The position numbers and the translations under genes are program-made. The notes beneath the pieces are model-generated. The model was not told the origin of the DNA. It saw nothing but the letters and a program-made list of their open reading frames with translations, and made no database searches. A stretch of 64,000 bases of DNA, taken from NCBI RefSeq assembly GCF_028453695.1, contig NC_135775.1, positions 12,358,746 to 12,422,745 on the forward strand, written 5' to 3'. Shown here one piece after another: positions 12,323-22,957 of the stretch; the first letter of the stretch is position 1; every line of letters begins with the position of its first letter. This stretch comes from Augochlora pura. Its lineage: Eukaryota > Arthropoda > Insecta > Hymenoptera > Halictidae.

Positions 12323-12515
12323 ATTTGAAATTTGAAGTCTGAAGTTTGAAATTTGAAATTTAAAATTTGAAATCTGAATTTTGAAATTTAAAATTTGAAA
12401 TCTCAATTTTGAAATTTGAAATTTGAAATTTGAAATTTAAAATTTAAAATTTGAAATTTGAAATTGGAAATTGGAAATTTGAGAAATGAAATTTTGAAAT
12501 TTGAAATTTCTAAAA
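12323..12515. repeat. Heptamer array (GAAATTT)n
   Basis: About 27 consecutive 7-bp units of consensus GAAATTT, with variants GAAGTTT, AAAATTT, GAATTTT and GAAATTG. On the minus strand it reads as alternating Asn/Phe/Gln/Ile/Ser codons, which accounts for the 77-codon open frame there. It is a simple satellite-like repeat. Confidence 0.92.
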
Positions 12516-13293
12516 TATAATCTGAAATTTATGACGTGTGTAACTTTTGTAATTCCGGGAACCGAATGCACACCAGTGTTACTTCCACATATACGATTCC
12601 GACTGCACTATACTATTGTACAATGGTATTTTTTGTTCCCTGCTGCGATGCAATGGTGTTCGCCGCGACAACGTTTATTCCGTTGAAAATACCGATTTCC
12701 CATGGCAGTGCGGTTCGAACGATATTTCACCTGGACGCTGGGAAGTACAAAACGATGAAAGAACAGTGAACACCGAGGATTGAAATTCAGCCGTCGCCAA
12801 CGGGAAATGAAAAAGCGTAAGGGTAACAATGCCATGGAAAAAGGAGAGCCTGAAACGGTCGCGACGATAGGAAGAATACCGACGGATTTCCACGGACAAA
12901 GCGCGTTTACAGTAATTTATCCATGTTACGGATGAATTTATCGATATCGGCGCGCATATCCGTGCTCCGCGTTATATTCGATTAATACATCGCGTTTCGC
13001 TGGCAATAACACCGTACCGTCGGTCAGCATACGTTGGTTTGTTTTCTTCGCCGCGGAAATCAACACGATCGGATCGTGGTTAAATCAACTAGAAAATTCA
13101 GCCGCGTTTCATCGTGAATAGGAGCCTAACTAGGAATGACACTGTACCCCGGTCTCTCTGTCCCACGCGCTCTAATTAAAGTCGATTAACTTCGGAACGC
13201 GCGGAGCGCACCGTGAAACTGAAAACTGGCAATCAACACCCGTTTACGTGGAACGCGATACCGCGCGTGCGTCACTCGTTCAAGCTGTACCTT
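12516..13293. other. No gene recognised
   Basis: CpG-moderate sequence. Open frames of 61-77 codons on both strands (12501-12899) overlap each other and encode nothing recognised. Confidence 0.4.
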
Positions 13294-13380
13294 TTAACAG
13301 GTTGACTGCCGTGGGAGTCACCGATGCCCGGCCCGCGACTTGTCATTGCAGTCTCTCGGGTCATCGATGACCGACAACTG
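13294..13380. mobile_element. Probable truncated end of a TTAA element
   Basis: TTAACAGGTTGACTGCCGTG resembles the left ends of the window's other TTAA MITEs (TTAAC plus a G/C-rich TGCC word). It is followed by the palindrome GGTCATCGATGACC, the same end-then-hairpin arrangement. No matching right end is seen before the LTR at 13537, so this would be a partial copy or a chance match. Confidence 0.35.
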
Positions 13381-13536
13381 CGAAGCCAATTACATCGATT
13401 TATCGGATTGCACAATGAATTTTCAGAAATTTACAATATTGCTAGCAGCGCAAAATACGTGCCAAAACTTTGATAGCCTCGCCCCGTCCAGGTGTCTACA
13501 ATGAAAAGAATTGTTTTAAATATCTGTAAACAGATA

Positions 13537-14293
13537 TGTTGAGGATTGCTGAGCGAGGGTTTTATGGCGGGGGGCCATGTGCTTGGGACTTTTAGAATCG
13601 GCCAGGGTATGGGCCTGTCACCCACTTCTTTAGAAATTAGTTTGCGTTTGTTCCAAGGCACATGGTCGACACTCTTGGCCGTTGGCGATATTGCCCTGCC
13701 ATAAACACGGGTCCCTATGCCCATAGCGCGGCGCGAATCGCGGAAAACGGCACGTTCTGGGACAACGGGCAATTAGGGGAATGGGATGCAGATGTCGGGA
13801 GTTTTCCAGGCCCACGCGCGACCGGGAACTCCGTGGCAAATGTTGCGGCACTGCCCCTTCCTAGGTCCCAGACGTTGTCTTTTGGGCTTGTCGCGATTGG
13901 GCAGCTTCCTCGACACCCACCCCTAACTTGCAAGAGTAGGGCGAACCGAGGTGACGTTATCGGTGAACTTCGATTCGCACCTCAGATACATTTCGGAGTC
14001 AGAAGCAATACGTAAAATAGATAGATACATTTTGGAAGCCAGATACATTTTGGAATCAGACACAATACGTAAAATAGACATAGCCACAAACTCGTAGACA
14101 ACTAGTAATTTGTAACAATCTGGAACGCATTCCATGTATCTCCACCGGGAGTGTAAATATATTTGTTGTTAACATTCACGGTGTAAATTTGTTCCTCCTA
14201 CCTTGGAGGTGGTCCTTCGAGTTAGTCGACACATCACGTGTAAATTACTCAAAAGCTCGAACGATTTATTAAAATCAACCACGAGCATCAACA
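13537..14293 (-). mobile_element. Solo LTR, family A, copy 2 (757 bp, inverted)
   Basis: Plus-strand ends are TGTTGAGGATTGCTG and CACGAGCATCAACA, flanked by the perfect 5-bp duplication AGATA (13532-13536, 14294-14298). Reverse-complemented, it aligns end to end with 6048-6801. Shared blocks include GGGTGACAGGCCCA (copy 1 about 6720-6733), CTCGAAGGACCACCTCC and CTCGTGGTT near the terminus. Divergence is considerable, so both copies are old. It holds its own tandem duplication of a word containing CAGATACATTT and CAATACGTAAAATAG (about 13980-14080). There is no internal retrotransposon sequence. The open frames at 13431-14135 are incidental. Confidence 0.85.
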
Positions 14294-14700
14294 AGATACG
14301 TGTGGACATCTTTCAACCCTTTAGGCCTAGCTTTTTCATTGATGTTTTAATTACTTTTCCACTAGAAATCGACAACACTAGACTTTAAATAACATTTGTC
14401 AAGTTTTCTTTCTTATCATATAACGAAAATTGCAACAATGTATTTTTTAAATCCTAAACCAGCCTTGCTATCAGCTCAAAAAATATCGAATCGTTTGGTG
14501 CAATTTAAAGGAAGTTATTCCGTTTTGAAAGGTATAATTGTACGTGAAAAAATAAAAAAAAACAAATGTATAACATTCGACAAAAGTTTCTTCATTATGA
14601 TGATGAATTTTATTGTCGTCTATTCTTCTATCGCAGTATTTACAAACATAGACAATGATAGAAACGTTCCATCTGCTACTATCGGGAAACTAAAAGGATA
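14294..14700. other. Spacer between LTR A and the foldback element
   Basis: AT-rich. The plus frame at 14396-14701 is open for 101 codons, rich in Ile/Lys/Phe, with no recognised domain, and runs up to the foldback element. I treat it as chance. Confidence 0.4.
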
Positions 14701-14922
14701 ACTAACAAGCTAAACGACGCAAGAGGCAAGAGCAATCAGGCGGTCGCTTCACCTGAACCCTCCCACTTTTCAGATTCTGAGTCATTATTGGATAAGTTAC
14801 GCGAAGAACAGAAGACGTGATTAGATGAAGCGGGCGACCGCTTCCCTTCGCCCCTCGCGTTGTTTAATTTGGCGGAGCGACCGGCTGAGATTCCCCTTTG
14901 CCCCTCGCGTCCTTTAGCTTGC
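14701..14922. mobile_element. Foldback / inverted-repeat element, class unknown
   Basis: The left arm (14706-14749, CAAGCTAAACGACGC...GGTCGCTT) is an inverted copy of the right arm (14876-14922, AGCGACCGGCTGAG...CTTTAGCTTG). A third, direct copy of the right-arm sequence lies at about 14829-14876 (GCGACCGCTTCCCTTCGCCC). The 5-bp word GGATA occurs on both sides (14696-14700, 14923-14927) and may be a target duplication, although the extreme ends are not perfectly symmetric. There is no coding capacity. GC-rich arms contrast with AT-rich surroundings. Confidence 0.6.
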
Positions 14923-15399
14923 GGATAGAGTTTCTTCTTTTAGTTTTCCAATAGTACATAGTTCGCAAACCACTAATGTTTGTGAACGCTATCACGGACG
15001 GGGACAACTAAATCCTTTACAAGGATAAACAAACTTTAAAGTCAATTTTCGTGAAAGTGGAGTCCCGGTTGAAAACTATTATACTAAATTTTGTTCTTAT
15101 TTTCTCACGTGGAATCCAACCCCCTACTTGTTTGTACCACTATAATTGACTGAAATATATGTAGCAATAGTTGCTAAAATATACCGAGATCATGTTAAAA
15201 ACTGACTCAAGGTTTCAAATCAGTGATGAGATATAAGAAATATTTATTTCAAATCACTTTGCAACGACAAAACTAAAAAAAGAAAGACCTTTTGTTAACA
15301 GAAAGATTCCTTACGATTGAAACGAGAATTTTACTTTTAAAGTAATAACTAATTTTTATATATTGTGGTAGAATAATGAAATATTCGATCATAAACCCG
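14923..15399. other. No gene recognised; AT-rich
   Basis: AT-rich spacer without visible repeat or coding structure. Confidence 0.45.
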
Positions 15400-15580
15400 A
15401 TATTAAACGTGATATTAAAGGCCTTAAAATTATATATCATTTTATAATAAAATGTGACAAGAATTTAATTATTAATTTCCAATAACTATTGTATATAATG
15501 TATAAAATTCCAGTCTGCTGTATAAGTCTCATACGGTTAAAGGCAATAATAATAAATAAATGAATAAATAAATAAAATTG
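15400..15580 (+). mobile_element. 5'-truncated non-LTR retrotransposon, 3' end only
   Basis: This stretch matches the last codons, 3' UTR and tail of the element at 36818-37545. Shared blocks include GATATTARAGGCCTTAA, ATCRYTTTATAATAAAAT, CAATAACTATTGTA/CGATAACTATTGTA, TAATGTATAAAATT, AGTCTGCYRTATAAG and CTCATACRG. Both end in AATAATAATAAATAAATA-type tails. Severe 5' truncation is usual for target-primed reverse transcription. No coding sequence is intact. Confidence 0.85.
15545..15580 (+). repeat. (TAAA)n tail
   Basis: AATAATAATAAATAAATG followed by AATAAATAAATAAAA forms the 3' tail of the truncated retrotransposon copy. Confidence 0.8.
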
Positions 15581-18500
15581 TGAAAGTTTTTCTTGCATTG
15601 AAAGCAAGAAGAACCAATCAGCGTTTCTTCCGCTGGCAGAGCTCCATCTTTTTATCCCTGCGATAATAATATCTCGCGGCAGCGGATCGATAGCGCTGCT
15701 TTCTCTAACTACCGATCTCATTGTATCCTCTACGAGCACAGTGGATAATCGAGTCGTTGTCACGTAAACCGGTCCGCTTTTTGAATACATTTTCCCGACG
15801 ATCTACGGAAATCTCGGAAATGTAATAATCCCGAAAAATTCAACGGATTCGCGAGCGTGCGCGCGAGGGGATGAAGTGTAATATCACCTGCGAACGCAGT
15901 CGATTTCCAAGCGTAATGGATAAAGCGGAAATGTCCGACGCGTCAACAAAGGTCCGGGATTTCACGGAGTTTACGATAAGCTCGTTGCAGCGACAAACTA
16001 TAAAATTCAAAAAGGCAGATACGGCATAACTAGCGATTGGTATGTTCGCGGTGATCGATTCCTTGCTCGCGATAGCCAAATGCTCGTTGATATATTAATA
16101 TCGCGCGGCTAGTTGAAATCTAGGTTGTATGCGGTGATTGATTGATCTAGCCACTTGTTGGAGACACAAACACATATTAATAAATAAAATAAACTGTGAT
16201 TCCTGGTGGCTATTCGTTAACTGCCTTGACAGTTTCGATAGTTTTTTTTACAAGCCCGACAATTGTATTCTCGACATTTATAATAATTTACTGAAAATTA
16301 AATTACGTTTGTGGTTGTTTTAGTGAATTTTAAAGGTTACTTTAATAATCGTGTTGCTACGTCGTGTAATCAAGAAATCATTTACAATATAAATTGAAAT
16401 TTAAAGCAGAAACAAACGCTTGAATGATCTTTGTATTTGTAAGACCGTATACTGATCCATAATTACACCCCAACTGGAATATACGAGTGTTATCTGGTCT
16501 TTTATCTCCGAAACTCCAATGATAAAAATCGACGATAACTATGATCCTATTTTGTGTGTTCACAAATTGCCTACATTAAAGAACAGAAAGATCACTGCAG
16601 ATATATTTTCTTCGATTAAAATGACTAATAATGTTATTGTTATTGTGCATTATGAACCATAGCTAAATTTAAAACCAACCGTAGTTCGTTGATTCCATCA
16701 CCAAAATTCCTATTTATATTAATGAAAACTCCGATAAAATCGATTTTTTCAGTGGCAATGTCCACGGCTGTAAAACGATGTTACATAACACGCGAAGGGT
16801 CGTTTTATCGACGAGCATCACGTGTATGATACGCATCGCGTACGTTTTATATTTCTTTCATCTACGTCCTCCGCACGTTACACTAGCTTAAAACCTGCTG
16901 TTTCAATGAATAAAAGATATAAATAAATGAATTTTCATATATTCACATTTTACAGAAATTTGAAAAATACAAAGAAGAAGCTCGCAAAATGAAAAATAGT
17001 GTAACTTGGGCACGGATATAAATTCAAGGTTTTAAAGAACGGCGGGAACTCGCATGACGATTCACAGGTTAACGATAACATCTAACCACATTCACACATG
17101 ATATCAGATATCTAAGTACCATCGTTTACGATTGTTTGACCGTGCTCGAGCGGGTTTGAAGTGCGGATTGCCATTACGACTTGCGGCTAGTTGCTTCGGA
17201 TCGCAACAGCGGTAAAAAAAGGCGAAAGAGGGTGAGATAGAACAAGAGCCAATGGCATTACGCCTCTCATATGAGACGCGTATCGATTTGAATCTGCTTG
17301 CTCGAGCACGAACGGATCGGCGTATACGCGCGGATGTATCCACGTAAACACGTCTATTCGCGACCTCTTTGATCCATTCGGCGCTATTGAGTTACCGCAA
17401 TGGCTTTCGACCGTGCCAGCTTCAAAGCTCGGAGAATCTCAGTTTCGCGGATCTCGCGTTGCAATGCTATATCTAATTAAACCAATGATTCTGTCTTCGA
17501 TACTCTGTTCAAGTTCCTTGTACAAGATTCTGCGATCGCCTCGATCTTCCTTCTCTGTTTTCTCATTTTTCTATGCGTTTAAAGAAGGTGCTGAAATCTT
17601 TTAATGCTGATCCTATTGAACAGCGATAGTGCATTGCCCCGTCAAAGTGTGAAGATCAAATTCATTTAGATCTTTGAAAATCTCCATTTTTTACAAAATG
17701 TAATTTATTCAAAAAATTGTTATGCATGGTCTAGCAAACTGGACCTTAAAAAATTAAAAGAATTGAAATCGTTTGATCCTGTGTAAAAAAAGTTATTCCG
17801 TTTTAGAAGTGTTTACACTAGATTTTTCCATTACTATACATGTATTTAAAGGTCAATCCCACTTTTTATATTACATTACACTTATTTTTATATATCACCA
17901 TCTAAGATAATAATTGTACTTGTTAATCTTCGTGTACCCAAACGTCATTCGATGGACTGCGGATTTTTATGCAAAGTAAAAACTGTCTATATGATTAACG
18001 ATACGCAAAATCTACATGTTATCTATTTCTTTCGTGTGCTGTAAATTAGACTGGACAAATTGCTATCACCAGTTTGTAACCTTTTCAGAGATATACCTCT
18101 TCCACAGATTATAAACGCAAGTATTAAGTAGTAGTATTCTAATGTCTTGAGAGCAAACGGCTCATGAGATTGCTATTTTCACTAGCACGCTGTTTCATGG
18201 CAGTGGAATGGCGATAGTCCTGTAACAACGTGGCTGTAGCATTGTAGAATTTGCAAAGACAAACAGTGTTATGTCTACACGACGTACTTTCGGTATTGAT
18301 GACTCTTCAAGACTCTGGAAACTGTTTTGGGATAGACATGACTCCCCAGAGGTCCAAACCATCGTCAATCGTGAGACTGAAAGTCTCGGTGACCTATCGT
18401 TGGCAGACGCACGGAAATTCGATGATAATCGTTCTTGGCGATAATAATAATATTAGATATAAACCATCTCACACATAATTTTCACACCAATAATAATCTC

Positions 18501-20978
18501 AATTGCCTATCCCGTGTCGTTCATCCTTCAATCGTTGAGTGCGTCGACTTTAACTCCCCTTACATCATCTTTTTATACATTTATACCATCTTGATAATAT
18601 TAAGATAAAATCAACATCACAAAAAATCACAAAATAGAAATGTTTTTCAACAATTACAACAGTCGAAAGACAGGTAATAACATAGGTAAGTTCTTCCTTT
18701 AATAATATTAATAAATTGAAAATAATGCCATAATATGTTTAAACTTTATTGACTTCACCGCTGCACGAAATCAGCAGTCTAAGAATCACTATGCCGTGGA
18801 TATTTCTACAAAACAAAGATTTCCTAAGTCGATCGTATTTCTTGCTACGATAATTAATAGATTCTTCTATCTTTGCAGGTTAGCTTCGTATTGATCTGTT
18901 TCGGCTGAAAAATAATTCCATTCAATAAAGCTAAAAGTCACCCTTAAATAACTCGCGGCATGATATTTATTAAAATAACAGAACTAACTCTGTGAAATAC
19001 TTCTCTGACAGTATCGCGTACGTTGATTTTTGTGACAGACCGTGCAGAGCGTTGTTAGATAACATTTTATTGCCGATTCGACAAGTATCGCGAGGACGTA
19101 CAAAATGGCAGAACATAAACTGCGAACTGCAGCTCGTGTAACACGGCCGTTTATTAACTGCTCTCGAAACGCAAACTAAACTTCCGATAGTGGACACAAT
19201 CCTCTGCAGACTTGGCGTCAAAACACGAGTTTGTCGAGGACAGAATCTCGATACCGAAACTATTCGGAGTTAAACTAGTATCATCCGCTTTGCGCTATGC
19301 GCTTCATTCGGGGACCCGTTTCGGTGGCCCAATCGGCCATTTTCACGTTGTTAGGGATTTCAAAAACAACTGGCTCTCGCCGGTGGCCGCCGTTCCCGCT
19401 GTAACTGCTTCCGAGAGATTCCTGTGGGATTCTAATGGACCGAGTCATCGTTTCCTTATCGATTCAGAGATTTTCTTCAGCGATTCCCAGATAGCTTAGG
19501 CTTGAAATTACTTAATAGTCTGTATTATTGCCACCGAGGTCATCACGATGCTCCCATTGACTGACTGTATTTACCGATAGCTCGATTTGATGCGTCTAAA
19601 CGTCGTCGCTGCGTGACGGGACAGTGTCTATGAGCATTGATACTTGGCCCAAATCTGTGTGCATACGTACAGGCGTTTACACAGACATACGTATGTGCAG
19701 ACTGTTCCTCAGACTGTGTTAAGTATCAGCAAACTCGATCATATCGTCGATAAAGCAAGTCTGAATGCAACACTCGTGCGTGTCGTGTCTGACTAATGAC
19801 TGGCTAGTTCTACTGTCTGACGGCGTCTGTTCTGTTTGTGCCACGGCTCTGTTTGTCTCTTATTATTAATACGGTTCATTGTATTACCAACACTCTTGAC
19901 CCCTTTTACTTGAGGATGACGATTGTGCGGTATCATTAAAAATGAACAATATCGTTTTTCGAAATAATTATTACCCTACTAAATCGTATTATATCTGAAA
20001 CGTCGTTAAAAATGTACAATCGGCGACAAATATACATATGTGAACACCATTTAAAACGGTATAACTTTTTTTGAAATTTGACTGAATGATTCTGTTCCGG
20101 CGCGAGCGAAATTTGAGTTGCTCTAAGGCAACTTAATTGAAAGATACTTTCTGGTTATAGCTCGACTTCACGTTGGGAAATTAATCACAAGTGAATGTTT
20201 AATGAAATCAGTCAAGTTGAAATTGCTTTAATATAAACGTTGGACGAGCGAGGTAAGAATTCTCCGAGAGACAGCGATTATGCTTTGTACAGTTGTAGTT
20301 ATTCGAGTGCGTACGGTTTCTATTTTTGTCGCACCTTTTATAATAATTTGGTGGCCCAAGGGCGCATCAATCAGCGCTTAGCATTTTTTTGCAATTTTGT
20401 CTACGTGGCCAAGTGCAGCCGACGGAGGGTCGCATGGTTGGGCCCAAGTCGACGTACCGCGTGGATGGCCAGGTATACCTTTTTACCTGATATAATATAA
20501 TTGTTTGTAACAGCATGGTGTTTCGCTGTTGTTACGCCGTAACACGCTGCCCGCCTTGAACGACTCTTGTTCAAAATAGTACATGCTCTGTTTTCTTTTG
20601 TATGTCATAAGTTTTCATATGCTTAGAATGATATGTGTGACTGAATATATGAATGTGTAAAGTATGTTTGATTTTTAATATTACTGTGTGTATGCTTATG
20701 ATTAGACGTATGTAAATGAGCGCGTGTATGTACTTAAAACTATGTACACATAATGTATAAAATAATGCCGTTAAACAAAAATAAATGCTTATAGTAGTAT
20801 GCCACATGATCAAAAATGATTGTCTTATAAACGATTAATATAATACGATAATATTTAATACAAATGTTTAATAATTCGCTTAACGTAATAATTGGATTAT
20901 ATGATTAACTATGATTTCAGGTCTCTGTGCGCGGAGCCCTTTGGACATCCCCGGGGTTTATGACGCCAGCGTTCGCTA
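15581..20978. other. No gene recognised; mostly AT-rich unique sequence
   Basis: Patches of CpG-rich sequence (15650-16080, 17100-17550, 19200-19500) carry short open frames on both strands. None has a recognisable domain or convincing splice boundaries. The stretch 19640-19730 contains the inverted words TGATACTT and AAGTATCA around a short ACGTA-rich palindrome, too weak to call. A TG/TATG-rich stretch lies near 20590-20740. Confidence 0.4.
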
Positions 20979-21040
20979 TTAACTCTTTCGCGCCGAGCGC
21001 CGCATATACGCGGCATCCAAATTATATGTATACAAGTGGC
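20979..21040. mobile_element. Probable left end of a TTAA element
   Basis: TTAACTCTTTCGCGCCGAGC is followed at once by the palindrome GCCGC-ATATAC-GCGGC, the same end-plus-hairpin layout as the full MITEs. The closest full relative is at 27866 (TTAACCCTTTCGC then GCGTATA...TATACGC). I find no matching right end, so it is listed as a partial copy. Confidence 0.45.
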
Positions 21041-21666
21041 ATCCGCATGATTTATCAATTTTGCACAATTAAAATATTGCTCTTTAAACCGATCTTATTC
21101 TATTTCCTGTTCTGGACTTATTTCTCTGTTATATACAAGAGTGTCTATTTCTAATTGTATTGCGTAAAATGCCTTTGAAAGCATTAAATTTATATGTTTT
21201 TAGTGATCGGGTAAGAGCCAATCATATTTGAATGTTTGAAGGGTGCTTGTACGCCACTGCGGTGGTCGGTCGGCCGATGGGTTTTTGCAAGTAGTAGCGG
21301 CTTTGACCGTTTTATGGCCTTAAGACATTTCTTTGTACTCGCAGGGTATTCGTGCTGAATATTTTGTATGGGGAGAATATAATGTGTGTGAAAAATTGTT
21401 GTTCCATGACGGAACAGATTCGAATTTTTGTTTAGCCTACTAGATAATGATTAAAATGCTCTTTTTTTTATTTTTTTAGTACTTGAAATGACAAAAAAAA
21501 AATAAAAATCTTTCGTTTGTTAATGTACTTTATGATTGTATTTCCTAGGATTTTATAACAAATACATGCTGAAAATTTCATCGAAATCGGTGATCCTCAG
21601 CTCAGCAATTCCAAAATTATATTTTAATACTTTTTTAAATGACAATGAATATGAGATCTTTATTAC
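21041..21666. other. No gene recognised
   Basis: AT-rich sequence with poly-T and poly-A runs near 21462-21510. The phrase CATCGAAATCGGTGATCC at about 21580 looks like typical insect repeat sequence and could be an outer part of the adjoining transposon remnant, but this cannot be shown from one copy. Confidence 0.35.
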
Positions 21667-21991
21667 ATATATGTGCCCATAATTATGAAAGTGGTCCACG
21701 TCATATATTTCTTGTTTCGAGATATTTAATGAATCGCATTTGAATAAATTAAAAAATATTTTTACATTATGCGACATTTTAATTTATAATTTTATTAGTC
21801 TTGATTAATGGAAATTTATTATAGATATGAAATTTTGTGCGAATTTCATAGGAAAATGTTGTTTTTAAAGCTTAAATTGACTTAGACCATTTTCAAAATT
21901 AACTGAATGTTCTACAAATGACATAAAGCAATAACGAACTATGAGTTTTATTTGAAACAATAACTTTAATGAAATAATTCGTGGACATTTA

Positions 21992-22192
21992 TGTGGGATC
22001 GTTTTTTGGACAGGGAGCAGAGGATTAATCGACGCCGTAATTAACCAAAACACATAACAATTTATTCTATGAAACAATACAAAATGTCTCCGCGAGATCT
22101 ATTCACGTCTTGCTATCTCGACCTCCGATGAGCCACTGCCACGCGCCTCTCTCGGGCACCGTGGCGCCCCCCACCCGGGGCCCATTCCCACA
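21992..22192. mobile_element. Small solo LTR, family C (201 bp)
   Basis: Starts TGTGGGATCG and ends CCCATTCCCACA, so the ends are TGTGGGA/TCCCACA inverted repeats. It is flanked by the 4-bp duplication TTTA (21988-21991 and 22193-22196). The right half is strongly GC-rich (GTGGCGCCCCCCACCCGGGG), unlike the AT-rich transposon around it. No internal retrotransposon sequence is present. A single copy is seen here, so the LTR identity rests on ends, target duplication and composition. An alternative is a short foldback-type element. Confidence 0.65.
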
Positions 22193-22227
22193 TTTATTAA
22201 TGATACTAAAAAAGTAATGCATTTTCA

Positions 22228-22745
22228 TCATTTCGAGTTTTTAAGATTTTTAAAATGTTCCTGAAAAACTGGAGGAATGTACGGTAGCAAACACATAATA
22301 TCTTTATGTTTTTCTCCCCATACTTGTCTAGTGGTGGTGTATAAAGGAAGTAGCTTAATATTTCCGTATATTTTGGAACTTCCTCTTTTAGGTGAAAGAT
22401 CCAAAACGTGGAATTCAGGAGCATCTAAAGAAGTTTTATAGAACATTTTATATGGTTCATTTTTCACGATTCTCGTCCATTGTATTCGCAGCCAAGAGAC
22501 AGATTCGCCCGCGGTATTTTTTCCTCTTCTTGTTGTTCACTCTTCCAGTGATTTCATTGAAATAAAATCCGTCTGCGACATTCGCTTTATCGAAAATGTA
22601 TTTCTACTTCTACACTTTTCTATCAGTTCATAATAGTGCTCAGGGTTGTATAAGTAATTTGCTTTTTTTATTTTCATTTCTATCAACCCAAAACCACGAT
22701 CATTCGGTAAAAAGGACCAAGTTATGTTTATATAATTTCCTTAAA
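22228..22745 (-). pseudogene. Broken transposon reading frame with a SFLPND..GLIE motif
   Basis: On the minus strand one frame reads about 172 codons, from roughly 22745 down to a TGA at 22228-22230, broken by an in-frame TGA at 22537-22539. Visible segments in order are SFLPNDRGFGLIE near the start, YNPEHYYELIEKCR, after the stop SWLRIQWTRIVKNEPYKMFY, then LDLSPKRG, and MCLLPYIPPVFQEHFKNLK near the C-terminus. From memory, a 'FLPND.DFG.IE' segment followed by basic and W-rich segments and a final 'IPP..H.F..NL' is the C-terminal half of a transposon-associated protein family common in insects (possibly DUF7869-like, DDE-type). That naming is recollection, not a search. The N-terminal half is missing or unreadable. 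The frame sits inside matching inverted ends, which supports a transposon origin. Confidence 0.6.
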
Positions 22746-22957
22746 TTTTTGACTTAGACCACTTTCATAATTAACACTGAATGAGTTCCATATAATGTTG
22801 AAATTACAACCACCATCTAACAGTTCATTTTTGACGATATCGTAAAAATTACATTAAATAAATTTAGTTCAAAATAATGTGGTGTAAAATAACTGATAAA
22901 CTCATTTTTTTTAAATTTTGACTTAAATCATAATTTCATAATTATGGGCACATATAT

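Larger units (their letters stand above)
21667..22957 (-). mobile_element. Decayed DNA transposon with inverted ends
   Basis: ATATATGTGCCCATAATTAT at 21667 recurs inverted at 22934-22957 (ATAATTATGGGCACATATAT). A second word, GACTTAGACCAYTTTCAWAA, occurs at about 21878-21897 and 22751-22770, and its inverse follows the left end. Between the ends lies a broken minus-strand reading frame that looks transposon-encoded (22228-22745). The element is interrupted by an LTR insertion (21992-22192). The superfamily is not known, and outer boundaries are uncertain because no target duplication was identified. Confidence 0.6.

Noticed and set aside
12173..12406. Minus-strand 77-codon frame with repeated Asn-Phe/Gln-Ile
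   Set aside because: Direct translation of the GAAATTT heptamer array.
15437..15790. 117-codon minus frame over the retrotransposon tail
   Set aside because: Its C-terminal third is antisense to the non-LTR 3' UTR and TAAA tail; no domain.
19638..19731. Inverted words TGATACTT / AAGTATCA around an ACGTA-rich centre
   Set aside because: Only 8 bp match and no target duplication; expected by chance in 64 kb.
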